From: CAZNKU01 sp045541135
GTDB lineage: Bacteria > Bacillota > Clostridia > Monoglobales > Firm-18
DNA length: 49,519 nucleotides
Direction: 5' to 3'
Assembly: GCA_045541135.1 (NCBI GenBank)
Contig: JAZQIO010000011.1
Coordinates: forward strand, 1 to 49,519
Of the stretch, positions 18,731 through 26,172 are shown piece after piece (positions within the stretch are counted from its first letter, which is position 1; every line of letters begins with the position of its first letter). The notes beneath the pieces are model-generated. The model was not told where the DNA came from, searched no databases, and saw only the letters and a program-made list of their open reading frames with translations. The position numbers were made by a program, and so were the translations under genes.

Positions 18731-19405
18731 TCATACCAAATCCAACAACCTGTATGCATCAACATACATTGCAATATCTGCACTGGATATTGGGTTTTCC
18801 ATAAGTGATTGTGTCAGTACACCAAGTAAGGTGTATCCTTTTTCAAATTTAAGCAACAATGGTGAGCCGGAATGACCTCCTACTGTTGCCATATTTATAT
18901 ATCCTTCGTCATTAGCAAGATTATCTCTCGGTGGAACTGCAAGTGTTCCTTTAGATACTATTGGATATGCAAATGCAGTGTTCTTAATACTGCCGGGATA
19001 ACCAAGCATAACAATTTCTTGCAGCACTTCTACATCTTTTAGTTCTTCTTTCTTTAATATGCTATCCCCACTTATGTATTTATAATATATGGGAAATCCT
19101 ATTAATTTCTCAAACTCTTTATTAATCTTACTTAAATCACAACAACAGATGTCATAATCATCCGATTTTTTCCATTCTGGTTTACACTTAAAACTTACCG
19201 TTGCAATATGTGTACTTCCTGTTGGCATATAGTGAAAGCTAATATTTAAATAGTCTGCATTTTCCACTACGTGCTTTGCAGTTACAAGTACAATTGGTTT
19301 ATCTTTAAAACCCACAAAGAAACCTGTACCTGATGATCTTTCTCCTTTGCTATTATTGTTTTCAATGAAAACTGTTGTAAATTTTAATAAGTCATATTTA
19401 ATCAT
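18731..19405 (-). CDS. Trypsin-like serine protease, cytoplasmic
   Basis: 224 residues. The S1-type catalytic triad can be placed: His45 in VTAKHVVENA, Asp85 in DDYDICCCDL and Ser179 in GGHSGSPLL, with the oxyanion-type GTGFFV before the His. There is no signal peptide or membrane anchor, unlike most secreted bacterial trypsin-like proteases, so it should act inside the cell. It overlaps the HTH gene upstream by 8 bp and must be co-translated with it. Stand-alone cytosolic trypsin-like proteases are found as effectors in several defence systems, but that role here is only inferred. Confidence 0.85.
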   Translation of the reverse strand: MIKYDLLKFTTVFIENNNSKGERSSGTGFFVGFKDKPIVLVTAKHVVENADYLNISFHYMPTGSTHIATVSFKCKPEWKKSDDYDICCCDLSKINKEFEKLIGFPIYYKYISGDSILKKEELKDVEVLQEIVMLGYPGSIKNTAFAYPIVSKGTLAVPPRDNLANDEGYINMATVGGHSGSPLLLKFEKGYTLLGVLTQSLMENPISSADIAMYVDAYRLLDLV

Positions 19406-19586
19406 TTAAGTAGCACTCCTTGTTAATATAGTCCTGAATACTCTTTCTGGGTATTCTCCATTTTCTTCCTACTCTGAAGCCTTTAAGTTTGCCTGATTGC
19501 AACAAACTGTAAAGCTTATTCTTTCCTATCAGCATATAGTCCATAGTTTCTTCTACACTTAATACTTCATATAAATCACCTAACAT
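19398..19586 (-). CDS. Small helix-turn-helix (excisionase/MerR-like) DNA-binding protein
   Basis: 62 residues with GGAGG in front. The pattern LSVEETMDYMLIGKNKLYSL then GFRVGRKWRIPRKSIQDYI is the HTH_17 excisionase-type fold, including the RVGRKWRIP wing. It shares 8 bp with the protease gene. It could be a recombination directionality factor or the repressor of its own two-gene operon. A second protein of this family is encoded next to the integrase (24735), which makes a regulatory role more likely for this one. Confidence 0.85.
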   Translation of the reverse strand: MLGDLYEVLSVEETMDYMLIGKNKLYSLLQSGKLKGFRVGRKWRIPRKSIQDYINKECYLND

Positions 19587-19656
19587 GATTTTTCCTCCTT
19601 TTGAATTTAATGTAAGTTATTTATCATTAATATATTGTTATAAAATTTGGATTCTT

Positions 19657-19693
19657 CCTCCTTTCAAATATGTACCATACCTATGAAAGGAGG
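19657..19693 (+). promoter_or_regulatory. Hairpin masking the ribosome site of the DUF960 gene
   Basis: CCTCCTTTCA (19657-19666) and TGAAAGGAGG (19684-19693) are perfect 10-bp complements with a 17-nt loop. The 3' arm is the whole Shine-Dalgarno of the ATG at 19699, and the 5' arm carries an anti-SD CCTCC. If transcription starts upstream of 19657, the RNA would fold so as to hide the ribosome site. An alternative is that the 5' arm is a relic ribosome site of a lost minus-strand gene. Confidence 0.6.
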
Positions 19694-19698
19694 CATAC

Positions 19699-19980
19699 AT
19701 GTTTAACAACCAAAGATATATTACAAGAGGTATTGACGAAAATGTGTCCTGCTACTTGCAGAATTTAATGTGGCATATGATTTCGTTAGTACCGGAACAG
19801 GACTATCTGCAGGTCTTTGAATTATCTGAAGAAAATGGAATGCAGAAAATTGTACACTCACAGGAAGAGCCTGAATTTGAAAAGGTGTACTATGTTAAGG
19901 CTGAAAAGCCTGTTAATTGCAAGGTCTTTGTTATCGATGACAAGACCCATTCAACCATGTTAATGAACTATGAATATTAA
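19699..19980 (+). CDS. DUF960 family protein
   Basis: 93 residues. It matches the DUF960 pattern: RYITRGIDENV near the N terminus, DYLQVFELSEE in the middle and KVFVIDDKTHSTMLMNYEY at the end. This family has no established function and is common on Firmicute phages and integrative elements. It is the first gene of a plus operon with the amidoligase (16 bp away) and glutamine amidotransferase genes. Its ribosome site is sequestered in a hairpin. Confidence 0.85.
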   Translation: MFNNQRYITRGIDENVSCYLQNLMWHMISLVPEQDYLQVFELSEENGMQKIVHSQEEPEFEKVYYVKAEKPVNCKVFVIDDKTHSTMLMNYEY

Positions 19981-19996
19981 AAAGGAGATTTGAAAG

Positions 19997-21070
19997 ATGA
20001 AAGAATTAAAATGTGCATTTTGCGATGAAATGCTAAACGACGAAAACCAATACGAATTTGACGGCACCATAATGTGTAAGCATTGTCTTGACGCCAACAC
20101 TGTAGTTTGTCAACATTGCGGCACACGTATTTGGAGGGAAGACAACGAAGGGAACATAGATAAGCCTCTTTGCACTTCCTGTTATGACGCTCATTACACT
20201 CACTGTGAGAACTGTGGAAGAATACTGGCATTTGATGATGCATATTACTTTGATGATAATGACTATCCTTACTGCAGAGAATGTTATGAAAGAATAAATT
20301 CAAGAGCAATACATGATTACGGATACAAGCCCGAACCGAAGTTTTACGGTTCGGGTCCTTTATTTATGGGAGTAGAGCTTGAAGTAGATATAGGCGGTGA
20401 AATAAATGAAAATGCAGAGAAGGTACTTGATATAGCCAATAATGATGCTGACAGGCTTTACATAAAGCATGACGGCAGTATAGAGGACGGCTTTGAAATG
20501 GTAAGTCATCCTATGACTTTAGATTACCATACCAATACAATGTGCTGGAAGACTGTGTTTGATAAGGTAATAGATATGGGTTATCGTTCACACCAGACAT
20601 CTACCTGTGGTTTACATATACATGTAAGCCGTTCTGCCTTAGGTACTTGTTATGAGGAAATTGAAGATACCGTAGCAAGAATAGTCTTCTTTGTAGAAAA
20701 ACATTGGGACAAGCTTTTAAAGTTCTCACGAAGGACAGAAGCCAACATCAACAGATGGGCAAGCAGATACGGTATATCACAAAACGCCAAGGAAACCTAC
20801 AAGAATGCCAAGGACAAGCATATGGGCAGATATGTAGCTGTTAACCTGGAAAATTACAATACCGTAGAGTTCAGACTGTTCAGAGGTACTTTAAAGTATG
20901 AAACCTTTATTGCTACTCTGCAGATTATACAGCAAATATGTGATACCTGTAAAAAGCTTACAGATGATAAGCTCGAAAAACTTAGTTGGGATAAATTTGT
21001 TAAAACCATAAAGTATCCTGAACTTATTGACTACTTAAAATCTAAAAATATATACACGGAGGTGAACTGA
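19997..21070 (+). CDS. Putative amidoligase (Amidoligase_2, PF12224-type) with N-terminal zinc ribbons
   Basis: 357 residues. The first ~100 hold at least five CxxC pairs (CAFC, CKHC, CQHC, CTSC, CENC, CREC), a zinc-ribbon array. The rest has the signature of glutamine-synthetase-like COOH-NH2 ligases: GVELEVDIGG, YIKHDGSIEDGFEMVSHPM, STCGLHIHVSRSA and NTVEFRLFRGT. Such enzymes are proposed to form ATP-dependent peptide-like amide bonds. It lies 1 bp before a class II glutamine amidotransferase gene, a pairing described from comparative genomics of amidoligases. The target is unknown. A GC-rich perfect 9-bp stem at 20330-20355 sits at the domain boundary. Confidence 0.88.
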   Translation: MKELKCAFCDEMLNDENQYEFDGTIMCKHCLDANTVVCQHCGTRIWREDNEGNIDKPLCTSCYDAHYTHCENCGRILAFDDAYYFDDNDYPYCRECYERINSRAIHDYGYKPEPKFYGSGPLFMGVELEVDIGGEINENAEKVLDIANNDADRLYIKHDGSIEDGFEMVSHPMTLDYHTNTMCWKTVFDKVIDMGYRSHQTSTCGLHIHVSRSALGTCYEEIEDTVARIVFFVEKHWDKLLKFSRRTEANINRWASRYGISQNAKETYKNAKDKHMGRYVAVNLENYNTVEFRLFRGTLKYETFIATLQIIQQICDTCKKLTDDKLEKLSWDKFVKTIKYPELIDYLKSKNIYTEVN

Positions 21071-21071
21071 T

Positions 21072-22004
21072 ATGTGCGGACTATGCGGATTTTTATCCTA
21101 TGACACCAATCCATTAAAGGACATAAACGCATTAACCAATGAGCTTATGAAGTCTGCATCTGTAAGAGGTACTGATGCTGCAGGCATTGCATTTAATCGT
21201 AATGGAAATGTACTTATATCCAAGGAAGGTAAAAGTGCTGAAAAGATTGAATTTAAACTACCTGAAGCCGTAAAGGTGTTAATAGGGCACACAAGGCATT
21301 CAACACAGGGTTCAGAGAAAAAGAACTATAATAACCATCCTTTTTATGGCAGAGTTAAAAGCAATGTCTTTGCCTTTGCACATAATGGTGTACTTACCAA
21401 TGATGTAGAACTGCGGAGGAAATACAAACTACCTGCAACTAAGATAGAAACAGACAGTTATGCACCTGTACAGTTGCTTGAAAAACTTGGTAAACTGGAT
21501 GCCACAACTATTAAGAAGATGGCAGAGGCTGTTGAGGGTTCTTTCTCTTTCAGTATACTTGATAAGACAGGTAACCTGTATCTTGTAAAGGGGGATTCCC
21601 CGCTTACATTAGTGCATTTTCCAAAGGAGAAGCTTTACGTATATGCAAGTACAGATGAAATACTGTGGAAAGCATTAATAGAGACAAAACTTTTCCGTCA
21701 GCTTAAGTCAGGGAGCTTTGAAGTAATAAATATTGAAGAGGGTGAAATCGTCAACATATCTCCTAAGGGTAAGATTAAGAAAACCAGCTTTGAATTCACA
21801 TACAGATTTTCTTTACTTACAGACTGGAGATATTACGGAGGTTGGTATACCGGGGACTATGAGGATAATTATATATCTGACCTTAAAACGGTAGCATCCC
21901 ATATGGGTATATCTCCCGATGAGGTAGACCACCTTCTTCAGGAAGGCTTTACGCCTGATGAAGTTGAGGAGTTCATTTACGGTTATGAAAGTATGGAGGT
22001 ATAA
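21072..22004 (+). CDS. Class II glutamine amidotransferase (Ntn hydrolase)
   Basis: 310 residues. MCGLCGFLSY gives the N-terminal nucleophile Cys2 of class II (GlmS/PurF-type) glutaminases. Supporting motifs are VRGTDAAGIAF, GHTRHSTQGS and FAHNGVLTN. There is no synthase domain, only a ~60-residue tail with a helical SPDEVDHLLQEGFTPDEVEE repeat. The ammonia-accepting partner is presumably the amidoligase encoded immediately upstream. Together they could amidate or ligate a peptide or small molecule. Confidence 0.9.
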   Translation: MCGLCGFLSYDTNPLKDINALTNELMKSASVRGTDAAGIAFNRNGNVLISKEGKSAEKIEFKLPEAVKVLIGHTRHSTQGSEKKNYNNHPFYGRVKSNVFAFAHNGVLTNDVELRRKYKLPATKIETDSYAPVQLLEKLGKLDATTIKKMAEAVEGSFSFSILDKTGNLYLVKGDSPLTLVHFPKEKLYVYASTDEILWKALIETKLFRQLKSGSFEVINIEEGEIVNISPKGKIKKTSFEFTYRFSLLTDWRYYGGWYTGDYEDNYISDLKTVASHMGISPDEVDHLLQEGFTPDEVEEFIYGYESMEV

Positions 22005-22009
22005 AAGAT

Positions 22010-22090
22010 ATGAAATACATACGAATGATATTAATGACACTGATTGATTTGCTGGCTGATATTTACAACAGTAGCAAAAGAAAAGAATAA
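22010..22090 (+). CDS. Small ORF, possible membrane peptide
   Basis: 26 residues (MKYIRMILMTLIDLLADIYN then SSKRKE), starting 5 bp after the amidotransferase stop. GGAGGTATAAAAGAT supplies a good ribosome site. It has a short hydrophobic/amphipathic N-terminal stretch and a positively charged tail. Not recognised; it could be a membrane-associated micropeptide of the amidoligase operon. Confidence 0.45.
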   Translation: MKYIRMILMTLIDLLADIYNSSKRKE

Positions 22091-22105
22091 ATTTAAAAAA
22101 TATAG

Positions 22106-22129
22106 TCCGCAAGTTCCACATCCTCCACT
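22106..22129 (+). repeat. 24-bp direct repeat, left copy, bounding the Fic module
   Basis: It matches 23077-23100 at 23 of 24 positions (TCCGCAAG, one T/C difference, then TCCACATCCTCCACT). The right copy is the 5' arm of a terminator hairpin. The left copy lacks the pairing arm, so it looks like a partial duplication made when the Fic module arrived. Confidence 0.8.
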
Positions 22130-22167
22130 ATTTGAATTTTATCTTCATATAAATATTACTCTGTTAT

Positions 22168-22196
22168 TTGACATATTATAAATAATATGGTATCAT
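22168..22196 (+). promoter_or_regulatory. Sigma-70-type promoter of the Fic antitoxin gene
   Basis: TTGACA (22168-22173), a 17-bp spacer and TATCAT (22191-22196), about 40 bp above the antitoxin start. Confidence 0.8.
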
Positions 22197-22236
22197 AATT
22201 GTGATATTAAAATGTATTAAAGAGGAGAGTTTTCTT

Positions 22237-22407
22237 ATGATTAACAGAACAATATCTAAAGAACAAGCATTAAAAAACGCTATTGCTTCTGTTGAAATGG
22301 AAGGATACCGTTTATCTGAATTTAACAAAAACTTATGCAAAGATGTCTTGGACGGAAAACTCACAAAACAACAATGTATAGAAAAGATTTTGCGTAAAGA
22401 AATGTAA
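22237..22407 (+). CDS. Fic-system antitoxin (VbhA/FicA-like)
   Basis: 56 residues with GAGGAGAG upstream. It contains the inhibitory motif of class I Fic antitoxins, (S/T)xxxE(G/N), as Ser18-V-E-M-Glu22-Gly23, in a small helical protein (VEMEGYRLSEFNKNLCKDVL). The inhibitory Glu reaches into the Fic active site and blocks productive ATP binding. It lies 56 bp before the fic gene, with a terminator between them. Confidence 0.88.
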   Translation: MINRTISKEQALKNAIASVEMEGYRLSEFNKNLCKDVLDGKLTKQQCIEKILRKEM

Positions 22408-22411
22408 CTAT

Positions 22412-22445
22412 AAATCTTCTGTGTCTTAATTAACACAGAAGATTT
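22412..22445 (+). terminator. Intrinsic terminator between Fic antitoxin and toxin genes
   Basis: AAATCTTCTGTGT and ACACAGAAGATTT form a perfect 13-bp stem with an 8-nt loop, followed by a T-run. It should lower toxin mRNA relative to antitoxin mRNA. Confidence 0.85.
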
Positions 22446-22463
22446 TTTACAAAGGAGAATACT

Positions 22464-23057
22464 ATGCCATACTCAATTGAACCACTATCAGAAGGATGTT
22501 ATGAAGGAACAACTGTGCTTATCAATAAATTTGGTGCAAAAAACCAAGAACAGTTGGATGAATTAGAACAAACAATAACTTCCATTAACTCAGCTCAAAT
22601 AGAACTAAATGCTGATTTTGAAAATGTAAACTTTGAATTTTACAAAGAAATCCACAAAAAACTATTTTATGAAATTTATGATTGGGCAGGTAAAGTCAGA
22701 GATGTCAATATGAGTAAGAAAGGAACCAGATTTTGCGACTTCAAAGACATAGATAAAAATGGCAATGCTATTTTCAAAAGACTTAAGGATAATAACTATT
22801 TTATAAACCATAAATTCAATGATTTTATTGATGAAATAGTAGATTTGTACTGTGATTTAAACTTGCTACATCCCTTCAGAGAAGGCAATGGTAGAGTACA
22901 AAGGTTATTCCTAACATTATTAATCAGAAATGCAGGATACAATATTAATTTTTCCGAATCAGATACAGAACTATTAATGATAGCTACAATAAAATCTGTT
23001 TCTGGAGATATATTTATGCTTAAAGACCTATTTCTCACCCTTATAAAGCAAGATTAA
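22464..23057 (+). CDS. Fic-domain adenylyltransferase (toxin)
   Basis: 197 residues with AAAGGAG. Canonical active-site loop HPFREGNGR at residues 136-144 (catalytic His136). The N-terminal KFGAKNQEQLDELE region and IYDWAGKVRD are typical of class I Fic toxins. Such enzymes transfer AMP to a protein hydroxyl; DNA gyrase and topoisomerase IV are known targets of VbhT-type toxins. No inhibitory helix is present in the toxin itself, consistent with the separate antitoxin upstream. The whole module is bounded by a 24-bp direct repeat. Confidence 0.92.
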   Translation: MPYSIEPLSEGCYEGTTVLINKFGAKNQEQLDELEQTITSINSAQIELNADFENVNFEFYKEIHKKLFYEIYDWAGKVRDVNMSKKGTRFCDFKDIDKNGNAIFKRLKDNNYFINHKFNDFIDEIVDLYCDLNLLHPFREGNGRVQRLFLTLLIRNAGYNINFSESDTELLMIATIKSVSGDIFMLKDLFLTLIKQD

Positions 23058-23073
23058 AATGTTTTTAAATTTC

Positions 23074-23129
23074 AGTTCCGCAAGCTCCACATCCTCCACT
23101 TTTTTGTGGAAGGTGGGACTTGTGGAACT
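23074..23129 (-). terminator. Shared hairpin between convergent fic and helicase genes
   Basis: An imperfect stem of about 24 bp runs from AGTTCCGCAAG to CTTGTGGAACT around a T6 loop, lying 4 bp beyond the helicase stop. It probably terminates both convergent genes. Its left arm is duplicated at 22106-22129. Confidence 0.7.
23077..23100 (+). repeat. 24-bp direct repeat, right copy, bounding the Fic module
   Basis: Matches 22106-22129 with one mismatch. It forms the left arm of the terminator at 23074-23129. Confidence 0.8.
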
Positions 23130-23133
23130 TCTT

Positions 23134-24561
23134 TTATATAATTTCAATATTTTGAAAATAGTTGGCGCTATTCTCAGATTTGCATACGAACCCCCTCTTC
23201 TGCATTTCCTGGGAAAAACTCTTACTGCCTAAAGCATCAAAGTCGTTATCGAAGCAATATCGGTTATATTTCTGATGCAGCTCTGACGACTTTATTTTTT
23301 TGCCATATTGATGCGAAAGCTTATCTTCTATAAACGAGCCTATGGAATCAGAACTTCTCTTAAAACTACCAATTGCCTCTTTTACAGAGTCTGGTTCTAC
23401 CAATCCTTTGTTATAGTATCTGTAGGCTCCATTTATAAGCCATTTAAGAACATATTCTTTATCTTCTGAAAGCTTTTCAGCAAGTTCATTGTCTCTTTCC
23501 TTTCCCTTAAAACTCTTTTTAAAGGGTATTATAACTACTCTTCTTTCTATTGCATTGTCATAATACTTAAAATATGGCATAAAATTTGAATCCACAAATA
23601 CTTTAAATTCCACAAGAGATTTCACAAATTCCTTCTTCATCTTTCGTATATTGATGTACTTATTACCCGTCAACTGTTTTATGGTGGAATCATCCAAGCT
23701 GTTATCACCCTTTATTTCACTTGAAAAGGCAATTCTTTTATTAAGCAGTGGAACAAGCTCCGGTGTTGGGCTTCCAACCGACGTACTCTTTATAAGTGCA
23801 GATATGGGAACCGAACCCACACTATCACTCATAACTTCTTCAACAACATCCATAAGCTTGCTTTTACCATTACCGCCGCAACCTACCATAAAGAATATTT
23901 TTTCTTCCCTGTTTTCACCGGTTATACCATATCCAAAAGCAGTTTGAAGATATTTTGCAAGTTCAGTGTCTCCCATCATAATTTCATTTATAAATTTTTT
24001 AAACCTTGAACTTTTAGCATCAGGGTTATATTCAACAGGACACATGGTCGTAAATCTGTATCCTGGGTGATGAGGATACAATTCCTTTGTCTTTAGGTTT
24101 ACAACACCGTTTTTAACATTAATCAGGTGTTTATCACATTTCATTTCGCTTACATAATTAAGATGCTGTGCAAGCTTCAGCATTCCTTTTATTCTTCCTG
24201 AATTACAGGAGCTTCTGGCATGTTTAACCACTTCTCTGTTTATCGGTTCATTATTAGCAATTTTTTCAACGGCAATTTCATAATATTTTTTCATAACTGC
24301 TGATGCAAGTCTGTTAACCATGAAGGCACTTTCTCTCCAAACTTTGCCGTCCCAAAACATCCATTCATCTGTACTGGTGTTATATACAACCACATCTTTG
24401 CAATACAGCATAAACCTTTCAGCATTACCCTGGTCATTAAGAGCCAGTTTCATAAGTTTATCATTATATTTGTCTACTTTTTTTATATATTCATTTATAA
24501 AATTATCAATTTGTGTATTGATTCTATGTATAACAATACACCCATTTCTACGAGTAATCAT
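23134..24561 (-). CDS. P4-type SF3 replicative helicase (phage/plasmid primase C-terminal family)
   Basis: 475 residues, start ATG with AAAGGAGG. The D5_N-like region covers about residues 50-200 (FWDGKVWRES, INVKNGVVNLKTKEL, TTMCPVEYNP). The superfamily 3 ATPase follows, with Walker A GCGGNGKS at 227-234 and an arginine-rich strand ERRVVIIPFKKSF. A winged-helix-like C terminus ends it (SSELHQKYNRYCFDNDF). The N-terminal prim-pol domain of full-length P4 alpha-type proteins is absent, so this is a helicase without its own primase. It is the only replication protein on the circle and the natural candidate for autonomous replication or post-excision copying. Confidence 0.9.
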   Translation of the reverse strand: MITRRNGCIVIHRINTQIDNFINEYIKKVDKYNDKLMKLALNDQGNAERFMLYCKDVVVYNTSTDEWMFWDGKVWRESAFMVNRLASAVMKKYYEIAVEKIANNEPINREVVKHARSSCNSGRIKGMLKLAQHLNYVSEMKCDKHLINVKNGVVNLKTKELYPHHPGYRFTTMCPVEYNPDAKSSRFKKFINEIMMGDTELAKYLQTAFGYGITGENREEKIFFMVGCGGNGKSKLMDVVEEVMSDSVGSVPISALIKSTSVGSPTPELVPLLNKRIAFSSEIKGDNSLDDSTIKQLTGNKYINIRKMKKEFVKSLVEFKVFVDSNFMPYFKYYDNAIERRVVIIPFKKSFKGKERDNELAEKLSEDKEYVLKWLINGAYRYYNKGLVEPDSVKEAIGSFKRSSDSIGSFIEDKLSHQYGKKIKSSELHQKYNRYCFDNDFDALGSKSFSQEMQKRGFVCKSENSANYFQNIEII

Positions 24562-24734
24562 TGAAGATTACCTCCTTTCAAAAATTTTTATATTTTGTTG
24601 TCATATACCCTATAAAAATTTAAAACAAGATAACAATTTATAAAGTAACTGACATCATTATAAAAATGTTAGTGCTGTATAAAAATTTATAACATTACAA
24701 CATTTAATTAATAAAAAGAAAGGAGTCTATAAAT
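24562..24734. promoter_or_regulatory. Divergent promoter region between helicase and excisionase genes
   Basis: This 173-bp A/T-rich gap contains repeated TATAAAAATTTA-type words near 24613 and 24678. They could be promoters or repressor sites for the divergent genes. GAAAGGAG precedes the start at 24735. No stronger structure was seen. Confidence 0.4.
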
Positions 24735-24920
24735 ATGGACAAAAAATTTTATACCATGAAAGACCTGGCGGAAATAATTCCGGTAGGCACAAACAATCTG
24801 TACAACCTTGTACATTCAGAAGGTTTCCCTTCAATTAAAATCAACAGGCGTATTGTAATTCCTGTTGAAGCTTTTGAAGATTGGGTACAAACTTCTGCAG
24901 GCAAAAGCTTTATAGTTTAA
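24735..24920 (+). CDS. Excisionase-like HTH protein
   Basis: 61 residues. An HTH_17/AlpA-like fold: KFYTMKDLAEIIPVGTNNLY, then FPSIKINRRIVIPVEAFEDWV with the basic wing. It lies 88 bp before the integrase gene in the same direction, the classic position for a recombination directionality factor. It would bend attachment-site DNA to favour excision. A terminator lies between it and the integrase. Confidence 0.85.
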   Translation: MDKKFYTMKDLAEIIPVGTNNLYNLVHSEGFPSIKINRRIVIPVEAFEDWVQTSAGKSFIV

Positions 24921-24956
24921 AAATATCAAAATGGAACAACAGAAAATCAGTTAGTC

Positions 24957-24981
24957 AAAGACGGGATTCATTCCCGTCTTT
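24957..24981 (+). terminator. Terminator between excisionase and integrase genes
   Basis: AAAGACGGGA and TCCCGTCTTT form a perfect 10-bp stem with a 5-nt loop, followed by TTCTATTC. It lies 27 bp above the integrase start. It would set the integrase:excisionase ratio by attenuation. Confidence 0.85.
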
Positions 24982-25008
24982 TTCTATTCATGCAAGGAGG
25001 ATAAAAAA

Positions 25009-26172
25009 ATGAGCAGAAAAGGCAATAATGAAGGTTGTATTATAAAACGAGCAGACGGCAGATGGCAAGGTTCCGTCACTGTAGGAAGAAATCCAAATGG
25101 AACCCAAAGACGTCAATATGTATACGGAAAAACCCGTAAAGAGGTTGCTGAAAAAATAAATCAAATTACATATTCTATAACAATGAATACCTTTATAGAT
25201 AAATATAATAACCCTACGTTGAATGTGTGGCTTGACGTATGGCTTAATCAATATAAAAAGAACAATTTAAAGCCAACTACATTTGACCAGTATGAAAGTG
25301 TAATACGCGTACATTTAAAACCAAACCTTGGAAATTTAAGACTTGTAGATTTAAAACCCGAACATCTTCAAGCGTTATACAATGATCTAATTGACCAGGG
25401 CTTATCTGCAAGAACAGTTAAAGTTATAAATACAATACTGCACGCTGCACTGAAAAAAGCATTAAAGTCCGGAATGATTTACAGAAACGTATGTGAAGCT
25501 GTGGAGCTTCCTAAAGGTCCAAAACGCGAACAGAGGGTGCTTACCTTAGATGAACAGGAAACACTCCTTGAAGAGTTAAAAAAAGACCGTTGGGGTACAG
25601 CATATATATTCGCTCTGTTTTCAGGTCTTCGCAGAGGTGAGGTTCTTGCATTAACCTGGGATGATGTAGATATCGAAAACGGACTGATATCTGTAAGCAA
25701 GACTTTAAACAGAGTTAAAGACCACAACAAGAAAAGCAAAAAGAAAACAAAGCTCATTGTAAGTGAACCAAAAACAGAAAACAGCCGGAGGGTTATCCCT
25801 GTAGTTAACAGTATAATCAAGATACTTATAAAGCAGAAAAACCTAGTTGAAATAGAAAAGAAACTGGCAGGTTCCGGCTACGAAGACAACAATCTGGTAT
25901 TTCCAACCGAAACAGGTACGTACATAGATCCGGGGAATTATAACAGGAAATTTTATAAAATAATTAAGGCTTGCGGACTACCAAAAGCAAACCCTCACTC
26001 ACTCCGCCATTCTTTCGCTACAAGAGCTTTAGAAGCAGGGATAGACCTTCGTACAACTCAAGAACTTTTGGGCCATAGCAGCATCGATATAACGGCAAAT
26101 TTATACACCCATGTCCTCGCGCAACATAGCAAAAAACAAATATCAAAACTTGACGATTATTTAATTTTATAA
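25009..26172 (+). CDS. int: Tyrosine recombinase (integrase)
   Basis: 387 residues, strong AAGGAGG site. Three domains: an N-terminal arm-binding AP2-like region (RWQGSVTVGRNPNGTQRRQY, residues 18-37), a SAM-like core-binding domain (about 70-160), and the catalytic domain. Catalytic residues are Arg208 (GLRRGE), His330 and Arg333 (HSLRHSF), His356 (LLGHSS) and the nucleophile Tyr366 (LYTHV). This is the Tn916/phage-type integrase common on Firmicute elements. Its target site is probably the tRNA-Lys 3' end represented at 31851-31895, although 5.7 kb of other genes lie between. No C-terminal truncation. Confidence 0.95.
   Translation: MSRKGNNEGCIIKRADGRWQGSVTVGRNPNGTQRRQYVYGKTRKEVAEKINQITYSITMNTFIDKYNNPTLNVWLDVWLNQYKKNNLKPTTFDQYESVIRVHLKPNLGNLRLVDLKPEHLQALYNDLIDQGLSARTVKVINTILHAALKKALKSGMIYRNVCEAVELPKGPKREQRVLTLDEQETLLEELKKDRWGTAYIFALFSGLRRGEVLALTWDDVDIENGLISVSKTLNRVKDHNKKSKKKTKLIVSEPKTENSRRVIPVVNSIIKILIKQKNLVEIEKKLAGSGYEDNNLVFPTETGTYIDPGNYNRKFYKIIKACGLPKANPHSLRHSFATRALEAGIDLRTTQELLGHSSIDITANLYTHVLAQHSKKQISKLDDYLIL

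Noticed and set aside
24735..26172. attP directly beside the integrase gene
   Set aside because: No tRNA-like or repeated core sequence was seen within a few hundred bases of the integrase; the only candidate is at 31759-32036.
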